A DNA stretch of 64,000 nucleotides from Sphaerosporella brunnea (lineage: Eukaryota; Ascomycota; Pezizomycetes; Pezizales; Pyronemataceae). The position numbers and the translations under genes were made by a program. The notes under the pieces are model-generated. The model saw nothing but the letters and a program-made list of their open reading frames with translations, was not told the DNA's origin and did no database searches. Position 1 is the first letter of the stretch. Every line of letters starts with the position of its first letter. Of this stretch, positions 1-10,598 are shown piece by piece. Location: positions 184,040 through 248,039 of the forward strand of contig VXIS01000033.1 in NCBI GenBank assembly GCA_008704415.1. The letters are read 5' to 3'.

Positions 1-441
1 CTCCTGGTGATCTACGGGATCGTGGCTCCAGGCAACTGGCTGACGTCTATTCACAGAGGTTTTGAAACAAACATGGTGCCTTCGAAAAGAAGAAACAACT
101 AGAAGACCGTTGTCGTAATCGTTCAGGAGACATCGTCCCATTGACGGCGAGTCAAAATGGACGTAGTCGCTCCTTCCGCGTTTCATGCCTAGGGCTCGAG
201 TTCAAGCCGACAGTGGCCGTACGGCTTTCTCCTCAACCCGGATGCCAAAACGACAACGCCCCACAACAACTCCCAACCGCATCGACAAAATTCAAGATGG
301 ACCTGCGCTGCCCTCGAGGCCGACCTGCAAGGACCATACCTGATCTGTTTTTCCTAGGACTCTGTACATCACTCTCAAGCTTCGACACGCTACTACTTTT
401 CAGGTTTACCCTTCCTTTTGCAGCTCCAGCAATATTGGGAA
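1..441. other. No gene recognised
   Basis: I see no convincing coding region, RNA gene or repeat in this stretch. Short open frames exist on both strands but lack recognisable motifs. It may hold the promoter or an upstream exon of the decayed coding region that begins near 442. Confidence 0.4.
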
Positions 442-1714
442 ATGTTGTCTTCACCTCCAGCTTCTCCTAGGCGAGTTTCCCCCAGAACTGAATACCGGCC
501 CGTGCCGCCAAAATCCCCCCACAGCTCGGCGGTGTCAGACGATGAGCTCGTCCTATCCCCAGGAGCAGCCGTCATTGCCGGTACAAGACCAGTTGGTGAG
601 CGCATGCAATGGCTTCCTACGTCTTCCTACCGACTTGACCCGACCGCTTCTGGTCCTTCCGACGGGGTCCTCATACCAGTGATTCTAGAGAGCCAAGAGA
701 CCCTGGAGTTCATTGGGTTCCGGACTGAGGTTGCTAAAGAAGTTTTCAGCCGGCACATGCGGATTGTGGCCGAGGATGTCATGTTTGCAGACTTCCGAGG
801 GAAAGCTTGGGATTACCGCGCTCAGGTCCCACGCCGATCCTGATGATTGGGAGGCTGCACTCTGGAAAGCTGGTCTTCATCAGAATGTCATCAAAGCTAT
901 TCTGGATCCGAGTTTCGAGGATGTCAGATTTACTCGGAGCGCTCACAACTGGGCTGTAGAGGCCGTTATGATGCGCTGGGAGTTCCTGAAAGGCCTGGAG
1001 GAGCTCGTCAAATCTCGGCGTGGCGTCAATCGAGCTGGAACTGGTACAGCGCCTTCAAGCCCTGGGTCACCAACTCGTCCTGCTTCCAGAGCTTCTAAGG
1101 CCAACCGCGGCCGCGTCCGGGAAGCTTAAGGCAGCTCCGGGGCGACCCCCCAATATAGCGCTTTGGTATTTCAAGGATCGGGTCCTGAGGACCCCATTAC
1201 GCTGTACAAGGGAGGGACCATGGAGCGGCTTCGCAAAGCCGTCTTGCAGGATAGTTGGGACTGCACCAATATCCTCAGCACTCCACCTTGTGATTTTTCA
1301 CGCCACCAATGTGAACTCTACTTCACCAAGCAAAGGGAGGTAGCGCGCAGGTACTGCCAATTTGCAATCAAGCTCTCTAAGGGTGCGATCGATGTTGGAA
1401 TCATGGAGGTAGTTGTCAGCCGAGCCTGGCTTGCTGCGAATACGCACTACCTGGTTGGCAACGAGTGGAAGCGGTATGTTTGGGCCAACAGAAAGCAGCA
1501 GCCCCTGCCGGCGGCTCTGGGCTACCTTAACGCATTCAATGTTCTCGGTGGTCCAGTCTGTATCCAGGCCGAAGCCGGTAGGACATGGGAGGATGTATCC
1601 GTTTGTCATTTGGCCAGCGGTGAGGCGGCTTCACAGCACTGCTTTAGAACCACAGTATTTCAGACTGTTAACACTTTTCCCATGCGGATTGTGTTGGAGA
1701 AGCAAGTTCCTTAG
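442..1714 (+). pseudogene. Frameshifted coding region of a fungal LYKGGT-type hypothetical family
   Basis: Three consecutive plus-strand frames together read like one protein. The first ATG is at 442. The frame changes near 835, where IVAEDVMFADFRGKAWDYRA is followed in another frame by DPDDWEAALWKAGLHQNV. It changes again between a stop at 1127 and about 1190. The last block (to the stop at 1712-1714) contains LYKGGTMERLRKAV, then ILSTPPCDFS, then LYFTKQREVARRYCQFAIKL and ends near GEAASQHCFRTT. This arrangement resembles a lineage-expanded fungal hypothetical family whose fold could be related to ADP-ribosyltransferase-like domains; that link is only my inference. The interval around the first shift is too short for an intron, so frameshift or sequencing error is more likely than splicing. 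The gene is probably decayed. Confidence 0.45.
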
Positions 1715-2756
1715 GCTCACCGTTTCTGGTGAAAACGCTGGGTTTTCACAAGATTTACACTGGGCCTCCTCTCAAACTAGAGTTTTGAGGGGATGGATTT
1801 GCACGAGTCGGTATAGATCTAGAAGTAGCTTATTAAGAGGAGCAGGTTTTATGTTCAGAATACCACATAAACAAACTACACAAATAGCCAGACGGTGCTG
1901 CAACTGAGCTTGGTAACAGGTAGTGAGTGATTCTGGATATCCCGATAGATCGATTTTCTATCTCCCTCGGTGTTGGAAGTGCCGACCGCAATACAACAAA
2001 AAGAAAGCAACAGCGACAGTAGAATACAAGCTCACCGCCGGCATTCCCTACGTCTAACCTCTCTTGACCTGCTAGAGCTTTTCTTTGGCTTTCCGCAACG
2101 GCTTCTGTCTCTACAGCCTGGGAACGGCGCCGTCCAACATTTTCGTTGGGATCACTTCCTATCACTCGGTACCGGGTTTATTTTTTTTTCCTCTTTTCTA
2201 TCCCTTGACTCCACCAGCTACTATAATGCCGATCGGCATGTTGGTGGGATCCTGCTCGACCTTGGAATGCTTTAGATAAAGGGAAGCGATGTTCCTTGTT
2301 GCCCCCGCGTGGTAATCACAGATTCTGGACTCCAGTGTGCTCAAAATTGGCAGTATTTAACCTCTGATCAATTTTTTTTTTTTTTTTTTTTTTTCATTCT
2401 CCTCATTTGCAACATAAGTATAGCAAATATTCCTGGATCTGATATCCGTCGACTCCTGTCGCTCTCCCAACGGTCCCAAAGTGGTTTCCGTGTTCAAGGG
2501 TCTCACATTCCCGCCGCCCTTCGGGTTGTCGTTGTCGAACGTGTACGCCCGTGGAGAGGTCGGTGCGTTCGAGGATAGAGTTGGTGGAAAGGGACGGCTA
2601 AAGGCGTGGCGCCGCCGAGTGACATACTATGATGGATTCGGAGTGAGCGTCCAGAGTGAATGGCTCACACCAATTGCACCCCCTTCCTTCTCTCCCCCCC
2701 AGCTCTGTCCCGAGAACTCCCTTACATTCCGGATCGTTTTAACTACCTCGAACATA
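1715..2756. other. Intergenic, with a 23-nt T tract
   Basis: No supported gene. It contains an uninterrupted T run at 2372-2394, followed by AT-rich and then pyrimidine-rich DNA leading to the open frame at 2757. The T run could be a retroposon tail in reverse orientation or a promoter T tract; nothing nearby decides this. Confidence 0.4.
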
Positions 2757-3581
2757 ATGAGTTTCACCACTACCGGTCGGGACCAGGAGAAGCAGGCCCG
2801 ATACGAGCCGTCGGTGCCAAAAGCCATACTCTACTTCGGCGCTGATGGTTCCTCTGGGACGGAAGATTAAACCGTATGTACTGACTTTCAGCTATACGGT
2901 ATTGGAAGAATGGCCGCTATTATGACGTCGAGTTCACCCACGCAGACGTGTTTCTGCAAATGATTTTCGTGCAATGAACGACAATCTTGTTCTGCAAAAT
3001 GGATTGGCAGCAAAGATCGGCGATATCAAGGAGACTGCGACTACGCCATTGATTTCTGATGCTCCGAAGGTGACCGCGCCTGGAGCAGTGCCTGCAAAAC
3101 CCCTATAACACTTGTACCTAAGGAGAGTGTTGCTGGACCTGTTCCGGAGAACCCTTTTAAGCAACATGCGTCAAGTCGGAAACCGAAATCACCTCTGCAC
3201 AAAGAAACTACTACTAGGCCTGTGGCTGCGAAAACCATTCAACCGTGCGCAATGCATCGGAAATCTATGACACTTTCACTCAAGCAGAGTGCTGCTCAAC
3301 GTATCTCAGAGAAGCCGCAATAGGTCAGAAACCGAAGCCGCCCGTACACAAACCCGACTGCTGCGGCTAAAATTTATTTAGAGAAGCTTGCACAGTACGC
3401 AAGGAACGGCAAACCGAAGGAAGTTCAACGCCTGCCGAACGTAGAAGTAGCTGGACCACCACCACGATGCCAGAGGCATGGCGGATGGAGAGCTCAGGGA
3501 TGGGTGGCATTGGTTGTCCTCCTTCTGTGGGTGACAGCCCTGAACGCTAGCCTACTGCGCGGTGACTGGACGGTAACCTAG
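2757..3581 (+). pseudogene. Degenerate gene with a C-terminal transmembrane segment
   Basis: An ATG at 2757 opens MSFTTTGRDQEKQARYEP. A plausible 44-nt intron (2848-2891, with a CTGAC branch-like site and a CAG acceptor) joins YFGADA to IRYWKNGRYYDVEFTHAD in phase. One frameshift near 2940 then leads to ANDFRAMNDNLVLQNG, and further shifts near 3105 and 3325 lead through a Lys/Pro-rich stretch (KPKSPLHKE, KPKPPVHKP). The last frame ends in a hydrophobic segment, WVALVVLLLWVTALNASLL, with a stop at 3579-3581. The product would be a short globular N-terminus, a low-complexity linker and a single C-terminal anchor. No family is recognised. At least two shifts cannot be explained by introns, so I call it a pseudogene; sequencing errors are the alternative. 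Confidence 0.4.
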
Positions 3582-4092
3582 TTGCCACCTGGTGCCCGTC
3601 GACAATTGACAGTGTTGGAGGGACGGTCCTGTGGGTTCCCGGAAGCCATGTTACTAGCGATTGTGCTGGAGGTGGTATGGAGGATCCTGCCCTTGGTCAG
3701 CTGTTCGCAGCCTGGCCTTTTTGTTTTCAGAAACAAAGTTGACCCCAATGTTGAATGTGGTTGTGTGCCCGCCGCGGGTGGTGTGGAAATCGGGAGTCCG
3801 GGGTTCCCAGATTAAACGAATCCAAATGCCAGAACAAATCCTTTTATACCAACAGCAGGAGGCAGTGCAGTTCTATGAGAAAAACCGTATCAATGGCAAA
3901 TATTTCCCGCATAGACGCGAATAGCGCACGCCAAGCTCCCGTGTTGCGCCTTGATGCATGTTGTCGTCACCGGCACTTTCCGGTCTTGGCGCGAAAGTTC
4001 TTGCGTAGCGTGGTGAGGCTTAAAAATTTCTTGCTCTCGCAAAATTCTTCGTTGCCCTACGACAAACACGCCACACCACCAGCACCACAACC
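3582..4092. other. Intergenic; promoter side of the 4093 gene
   Basis: No supported gene. The last 60 bases before 4093 are rich in C and A (CCACACCACCAGCACCACAACC), typical of fungal 5' leaders. Confidence 0.4.
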
Positions 4093-4973
4093 ATGATTCG
4101 CAGATTATTTGGCAAGGTAAGATGATGCGTGTTTCTCTCCTTGATAGCGGCAGAACTCACAATGCACGCTAGGCTGTCAGTGAAGCGGCCAAGGAAGCTC
4201 CGCCCGCGCAGCTCAATGCTGTCTCCAAGTTTCCGTCTCAAGTTGGAGAGGCGGCAGAGCCCTCGCCACCAGAAATCGAAGTCCTCGATCTACCCACGCT
4301 CTCCGAAAGGTTCCACTCGATGAACGCCGACTGGGAGAAGGTGCGTAGCGTCTTCTACAGCGAACGCGGGACGACCATGGCCTTGCAGAAGCGCTACGCC
4401 GTCGAAATCAGAGAGCTCGAGAAGTCACTTATGGAAGATGCGCTGCCGACGCTCAAGAAGTTGAATGAGCAGTACTCATCGCTGTTGGGGCGTGTTGCTG
4501 GGTTGGAGTCGGCGAATGTGAAGAAAGCTTCTGCGATCCAGGTGGAGTTGCATTCGAAGCTGTTGACGAAGCTCACCAACCGCATTTCGGCTGTCGAGTC
4601 GGGAAAGAACGACAATCCCATCACGAGGATGTTGATGGAAAGGAAGGATCAGTGGGATCAGATGGGATTCCAGTCCGAGGCTCAATTGACACGGTTCGCG
4701 AACGATCTTCCCAAGGCGCTAACCATTATCGCGCCGCAGCCAGATATCGCCATGAACGCGACTGTCGGGAAGATCGCCGATATCTACAAGCATTTGGCGA
4801 AAGAAGAACAGAAGGTCGTCGCCGGTGTGTTCCCGCTGATATTCGGCAAGCCGGTAGAGCAGTGGGACACTGCCAGCCCCGAAGATAAGGCGAAGAGTAT
4901 TGCGGATTGGATATACGTACTGCTTTGGAAGGTGGTGTTGGGCAAAGGAAACAACACTGCCGGAAAGCCATAG
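4093..4973 (+). CDS. Unknown helical protein, two exons (274 aa)
   Basis: Exon 1 (4093-4116) encodes only MIRRLFGK and is followed by an intron at 4117-4172 (GTAAGA to CTAG). Exon 2 (4173-4973) continues in phase. The tiny first exon with Arg and Lys could belong to a mitochondrial presequence, but this is a guess. The N-terminal third is Ala/Pro/Glu-rich and probably disordered. Residues of about 65-165 are charged and helical (MALQKRYAVEIRELEKSLME, then LKKLNEQYSSLLGRVAGLES), consistent with coiled coil. The rest is predicted helical, with IADIYKHLAKEEQKVVAGV and a Trp-rich end, SIADWIYVLLWKVVLGKG. The reading frame is intact and codon use even, so I believe it is a real gene. I do not recognise the family. 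Confidence 0.75.
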
Positions 4974-7159
4974 ACTGGTTTTTAATCTCTTGTCGGCGAT
5001 CGGGCTGGGGTTCTCAAAATGTATTATAGATGGCGGTCTGTCTGTGCTTTTGGGAGCATATGGTCTGTTCTGGCGCATTATGTGTATGATAGACGATGAT
5101 GGGGTCGGGGGCAAAGGCGTGTGTTTTTTGCTCGTACATTTTCTGCTTATGTTCTCAACTTATGAGCTTTTCTTGCGATAACAATCACATGACGTCTGAT
5201 TGCAAGATTGTAAGAGAAGCTGTTTGCCATCACTTTCTAGGTGTCCGTAGCTGCAGTTAAACTCACTCTTACGCTGTGGCTCAAGCATTATGATGCATGG
5301 CTCTGTTACTGCGACACAAGTCCATGTATGACGTCCAGCGAGTGAAGTACAGGCTGTAGTGACAAACCAGAGGTACCTAACTTCGTATCGTTTCTCTGAC
5401 AATAACAAGGAACTCCTTCAGAAGTTGAAATTGAACAAATTGTCACGATGTCTTGGGATCAGCGGACAAATAAATGCCGCTCAAGATATCGATTGCCTTC
5501 TTGCAAAACTGCAACCCAAAAAATCCGCAGGGATTTCTTTCTTTTTGTTTCCTCCTACAACCAAAAGATACACCCAAGTGTAATTAATAACCACCTCGAA
5601 CCAATACCAAAGGTCAACCAGCTCCTGCTCGTCAGGAAGTTCCTCCCCCCCCCGCACTTAGACGCGGCCGGCGGCTCAGCATACTTTGCATTCTACGATG
5701 GGCATCTCGAGTTTTTTCTCCTCCGGTTGGAGTCTCGCGGTTCGTCCCAGCGTTCTGCTTCTCTAACCCTGCTTGCTGAAAAGTCGCCCGGAAAGCCTTC
5801 CAACATGCACTCCGTCCAACAACTTGCCGATCATTTTGATCCAGTCGACACGGCCGCCTGGTTCTTGAGACATCCCCACAGCATCTAGCTTCCTCTTCGG
5901 CGGCGCAAGAGGAACCGACCAGTAACCACTCCACCACTCCTTCGCGCAGTAAAAAAAGTTGAGACCTAGAGTACAGTCTCACCCGCCAGGCGCAGGAGAT
6001 GGAAAGTTCCGTCTCAAGCTCGCAATGTTCTCTACATACATCGCAGACTACTGTTGGTTCACCGTGTACCATCCAATCAAGGATGGCACATACTGTTAGT
6101 GATGTGTTCCCGACGAAGCACTCTTACTCGCGGGCTGGCTGGTTGAGCTCGGTATGCTTTACGCACTCCGTTCTTCGGCGTGGCCATCGGAATGATCAAC
6201 GCAGATGGACGGAGAGCACCTGCACCAGTTCACGCTGGGCACAGCGTCCACAACAGGCCGGATCTCCGAAGGGGATAGTGTTCGGGTTAGGGTTCCGACA
6301 GAATAAGTTTGTACTGGTGACCAACTGGCCGGCCGACCGACCAACTGGCCAGTTTCGTCGGCAGTCAAAATTTAGTCCATACCACCGGGTAAAGGCCCTT
6401 TTGCCGGCAGGCAGCGCAAAGAAGGTAAAAAAAAAAAACCAGATACTCTAGCTTCAAGTTTTCAACTCGAAATTCTCTAAGGCTACCTTTTCCTCTCTTT
6501 CTGCTCCCGAGTTCACATTGTGCTATCTCACGATCCGAATCAACTTCACGGTATAACCAACTGGCCCAGAAACGATCTTTATCGCCATTTTGGAGGCTTG
6601 CAGTCGAACGGAATGCTGGTAGCACTCTACGCCCTGTAACTTCTGAAGTCGTCGTAGTGAGGCATGGTCTGTACATGGCCACAACTCCGGAGTAGGTGAT
6701 CGGCGGTGCCAGTGATCATGAACTCGGGTGTATTGGATGGTGGGTGCGATGGGTAGGTGAGATGGAAGGTAGGCGCGATATATGGCATGATGAGACGCCC
6801 GGATGCTAAAAAAAAAAACTGGAGCTGAGCGACTGCCGACTCGGCCGTCTATCCACCAAACAGTTTTCTGGGTAGTACGCACTAAAAACCTGTCTGCCAA
6901 GTTGGCTGGCCAGCTGAGAAAACCGTCGCCAGGATGTTTGCTCGGCAGGATAGAACACATACTTTGTATCTCTCTCTGGCCTTCATTCATGCTGTGGTTT
7001 GGCCTAGTGGATAGAAATATTACGGAAAACGAAAAAAATAATAATGAATTGTTCTCATCATATCAGGCTGTGTGCACCGGAAACACACAAACTATCCCTC
7101 GAATAGCGTCAAATGGCCACCACGATCCATTGCTCCCTCTTGGGCGGTTCCTGGCGGTT
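4974..7159. other. Long stretch without a supported gene
   Basis: No intact gene found. Between about 5690 and 6260 on the plus strand there are disconnected protein-like pieces such as FSTYIADYCWFTVYHPIKDG (around 6025), ALLLAGWLVELGMLYAL (around 6120) and FFGVAIGMINADGRR (around 6170). They could be exons of a membrane-protein gene or its remains, but I could not link them with consistent splice sites and phase. An A tract lies at 6427-6438. Confidence 0.35.
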
Positions 7160-7629
7160 AGGCATGCGCGGGAGGGTTGCCGGCGCCATCAGTAACGATT
7201 CTAGGCCTAATAGTGTCGCCCGGCGCGCCAATTGTAGATTAAGGCTTCTGATATAGTCCCAATCCTGATCGCCACTAAGATCGACTTTAGCCGTTTCAAT
7301 GCCGTCGTCGAGATGGCTGTTTTCGTGACTTTGTCGATAGCAGCACGGTAACTCAATCGTTCGAAGGGACTGCCTCGGCCCAAAAATGCCTCGGAAGTAG
7401 CCCACCGCAATGACGATATAATTGTTGCCACCGCTGCTGACTGGGTTGGACGGGCCCAGGAAGTCGATGCCCAACATGGGCATTGGCTGAATATCTTCAC
7501 TGTGTATCACTCGATCCGAGTTGACCGTTTCGGGGAAGATCGCGGCTACGTGTATGAGAACGGATTGCGTCTCAGCGCCGTCCAGGACGTACCGGCCGGC
7601 GTTGAAGGCGCAGGCTGTGTCGAGCGGGA
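7160..7629 (-). pseudogene. Ty3/Gypsy-type integrase relic
   Basis: Read on the minus strand from 7629, an open frame gives CAFNAGRYVLDGAETQSV, then RVIHSEDIQPMPMLGIDFLG and GNNYIVIAVGYFRG. The order of a Cys-containing finger remnant, then IDFLGP, then YIVIAVxYF, is that of the retroviral-type integrase core in fungal Ty3/Gypsy elements, where the Asp in IDFLGP is the first catalytic acidic residue. After about 7370 the similarity moves to another frame (KVTKTAISTTALKRL, then ALIYNWRAGRHY, where a functional enzyme has the second catalytic Asp). Reverse transcriptase, protease and LTRs are not visible nearby. It is therefore a truncated, frameshifted relic. Confidence 0.55.
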
Positions 7630-7825
7630 GTCAGGCGTTGCGGAAAATAGATGTTGCGTTGTGGGGAGGGAAGGGGTGACTGAGCGATGGGTTTTGGTGA
7701 TGGAAGGAGATGCAGTGGAGTTTTGGCGCTGGAAATGCTCAAGGGTCAAACAGCTGCCACCCGCTACATTCCCACCACACCTACCATACCACCAACTCCC
7801 CTCCCCCCTCCCAAGCTACAGACAA

Positions 7826-8479
7826 ATGGCGGGCACAAAGCAAGTGGCGCGGAAGCAACTCGTCCCCTCACGGAACCGCACAGCGGGTAAGCACGGCCGC
7901 ATTCCCGGGTTCCTTCCATCACTGACTCCGGCAAGGAAGCGGCGCCAGCAAGACGTCACGCCCCGGCTCCCAGCCCCGGCCGAGGAGGATTTTCGGTACG
8001 TATCACACGAGCGCTCCAACTCCCAGCGCGCCTGGTAACGAGAACAAAATGCAGCCGGCGATCCCGCTCCCGTCCGCGCCAAGCCCCGTCACAAGTCCGG
8101 CCAGAAGGCGCTCAAGGAGATCCGCGACATTCAGAAGTCGACTGACTTGTTGATTCGGAAGCTTCCGTTCTCACGCTTGGTACGTATTGTTGTTTCCTTT
8201 CCGGCTTGTGAGCGCCGCTGACAGGGCGAGGGATAGGTCCGTGAGGTCGCCGCCTCTTATACCGGCGGTATCCACCTCGGCGTTGAGGGCGCCAGAATTG
8301 ACGGGCTTCGTTGGCAGTCGACCGCCATCCAGGCGTTGCAGGAGGCATCTGAGGCTTATTTGGTGCATTTATTCGAGCATGCCAATCTCTGCGCCATCCA
8401 CGCTAAGCGTGTTACTATCATGAAGCAGGATATGCAGCTGGCTCGGCGTCTTCGTGGCGCTTGGGGTGGTCTTGGTTAA
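7826..8479 (+). CDS. cenH3: Centromeric histone H3 variant (CENP-A/CenH3), four exons
   Basis: Exons 7826-7886, 7936-7995, 8055-8179 and 8237-8479 join in phase to 162 aa. The histone fold has [20 protein letters not shown] (alphaN/alpha1), [20 protein letters not shown] (alpha2) and [12 protein letters not shown] (L2/alpha3). CENP-A rather than canonical H3 is indicated by RWQS where H3 has [13 protein letters not shown], and the C-terminal [11 protein letters not shown]. Loop 1 is long ([19 protein letters not shown]), as expected for CENP-A but longer than usual. The first residues, [11 protein letters not shown], resemble the canonical H3 tail MARTKQTARK, which is unusual because CENP-A tails normally diverge; the rest of the tail is basic and Ser/Pro-rich. 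The protein should replace H3 in centromeric nucleosomes and seed the kinetochore. It sits alone between a transposon relic and an unknown gene. Confidence 0.9.
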
Positions 8480-9279
8480 ATCTGCTGCTGCTTGTGGGGC
8501 CAGTGTTGGGAGACATGATGAAATTTGTTGTTCCGTGCTAATTTGCGCGCGGCACCTGGGAGACTGCTGCTTCGATTCGGGCTATGAATCTGACTTCTTC
8601 GCTACCTTGACTTTACATTGACCTTGCTTGCTGTCCTCCTCAGCTCGAGACTAGCGGGCATTGGCCAGATCCCTTCTAGTGATAGGTTCCGCAGTATAGA
8701 GTTTCCCTGGCAGTGATTTCCTTGGAGTGTAAACCTCGCAGCCATCCACATCCCGAAAAGACCAAAAGGCGCGGTCTCCACACGCGGCAAAAAATACATC
8801 GCGGCACGCCATTGCAGTTTGCACTCCATTATCCCACGCAGAGACCGGGTTGCAAGCCACGAAATTGGCCATGTTCTTTGCTCAGGCGTTATCTGATTGT
8901 CCGCGGGGAAGTAGGGTTTGCTATTCTTCATCTGCAGTAAAGCCACCTGCCGGGCATCTTAGGATCTACGTATTTTTTGCGATGGGGCTCTCTCATGAGG
9001 CCCCCAATCTAGTGTTTCGGAGATATCGACGAGTAGTAGTCACAACGATATTGCACATTTCATTTCACCTCCCCCTTTCAAACACCGTTTTAAAGAAAGC
9101 TGTACTATTTTTTTTTTGCTAGCTCTCAGCTTACAGACCTCTTGCTAGTGGTCTAGAAGTGTCTTGTTACATAAAGGAAACGAACCTCTAATATCGCAAA
9201 ACAGCCCCAAAGCACTCTGCGAAAGCGCCTTCGAAGCTTCTTCCAAGCCAGAAGCTCCGTTTTACCATAGATATCGATA
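8480..9279. other. Intergenic, with one weak small ORF
   Basis: The 3' flank of cenH3. On the minus strand, 8872-8651 encodes a 73-aa frame starting at an ATG (MANFVACNPVSAWDNGVQTA, later GDRAFWSFRDVDGCEVYTP). It has protein-like composition and several Cys, but no recognised family and no supporting signals. I leave it as a possible small gene or gene fragment. Confidence 0.3.
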
Positions 9280-10119
9280 CTAAAAGCAGTAAACATTAAC
9301 ATCCAGCTCTTGCAGAGCCACAGGCGCCTGGACCTCCGCGTAAGGAGCCCGATCCCCCACGTAAATGGAGTCCTCGTCGTCGGTGTCAGAGTCAGCATCA
9401 TAGGGATCGCCGTCCACGGAACCCGGAGGCGAGACGAAGCCGGATCCGCGATCGTTATACATTCCGACCAGCAGCGCGAATTCCGACTGGATATCGGACG
9501 CAATATCGGCATCATAGGGATCACCGTCCACGGAACCCGGAGGCGAGACGAAGTCGGATCCGAGATCGTTATACATTCCGACCAGCAGCGCAAATTCTGG
9601 CTGGAGTTCGGGAGCAATATCCGCAGCCATTGGCTGAGGCATGTCGGGTCTGCTCTGATCGCAAGAATCGATGTCATCGGCCGTAGATTCCGACTGATGG
9701 TTAACGAAGGACTCGTGTTCAGCAGCGACGGCATCCACATCATCAGACTTCGCGTAGCGGAACTGGATGCCAACCTGCTGATTGGCCTTAAGCTCTTCCA
9801 AGTTGCCAACGACCGAATAGCGGCATTCGATACCAGCGCGGAGATCCTTGTAAGTATAGGCTTGCACCTTCGGCTTGGAGTTTTCCTTGAGCTTCGAACC
9901 GCCGCGAGAGCGCTGCCTTGCGGAAAGAACCGAGCGGATGAGCGACTTGAGGAACCGTCCCAGCTTTTTGAACACCCGGATGAGGGACCGCTTTTTGAAA
10001 CCAAGCTTTGAGCCAGCGGACACCACCGTACAGATGATGCGGACCTGGCTATGCCACGAAAGCACTGCGTTCAGAACGGTTAGTGGGTTCGACAGCTATG
10101 CTCAGGGAGGGGTGTTACT
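9280..10119 (-). CDS. Unknown protein with a duplicated 38-aa acidic repeat (261 aa)
   Basis: The open frame on the minus strand ends at 9280. It has no in-frame ATG near its beginning, but an intron at 10118-10065 (GTAACA donor, CACTAAC branch site, GCAG acceptor) would join an upstream A at 10119 to TG at 10064-10063 and create the ATG, giving MLSWHSQVRIICTVVSAGSK. Residues 20-60 are strongly basic and amphipathic (FKKRSLIRVFKKLGRFLKSL). The second half is acidic and contains two copies of EFALLVGMYNDxGSxFVSPP followed by GSVDGDPYDAD. These correspond to a 114-bp tandem duplication at about 9399-9626. The family is not recognised. The basic-then-acidic design resembles the neighbouring protein at 10599-11102, but I see no clear homology. 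Confidence 0.6.
9399..9626. repeat. Tandem duplication, 114-bp unit, inside a coding region
   Basis: The sequence CATAGGGATCGCCGTCCACG at 9399 recurs at 9513 as CATAGGGATCACCGTCCACG. High similarity extends over the 114-bp unit. The period is a multiple of three, so it adds 38 residues without breaking the frame. Confidence 0.8.
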
Positions 10120-10598
10120 CTTGGCGGTTCGTACGCTTTCCTTGTGGGTTTGTTCGATTTGGTCGCTTGTCGCTCAGTCTCCCGCTGTAGGGAAGGGATG
10201 TTCTGGTGACAGAGGCTCAGTGCTGTTTGGAAGGGGATGGTGGCTTTGGTGAGGGCGTGACTGCTAATCACTGTACGGACGGCAAGCACAACTGTCCGGG
10301 GACATAGTCAAAAGAGCACACAAAGCAAAGATTCAGTCACGGCCGATGCAGCGGCGAGAAACGGCCCGTAGTTATTGAGTGATGAAACGTTTCTTTTTTC
10401 TGCGTACAGAAAACAGCGCCGACTTCTCCTCTGGCATACAATAACCATGCCACATACTGCTCCTCTTGAATTTGCGCTTTAGATTGGTTCTGTACAATCG
10501 CCTATTGATCACATTGTTAGAGATCTGTGGGCTGCTGAGCAACAATAGATAGATAGTATGTACCTGGTTGGGAACCGATGTCTTCATAGGGACCCACC
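10120..10598. other. Intergenic
   Basis: Probably holds the promoter and 5' leader of the minus-strand gene at 9280-10119 and the 3' flank of the minus-strand gene at 10599. No other feature seen. Confidence 0.35.

Noticed and set aside
2874..2891. An 18-nt sequence that looks like a complete mini-intron (GTATGTACTGACTTTCAG)
   Set aside because: It is too short to be spliced by the normal spliceosome and its removal does not join any frame. A longer intron (2848-2891) that uses the same branch-like site and acceptor fits better.
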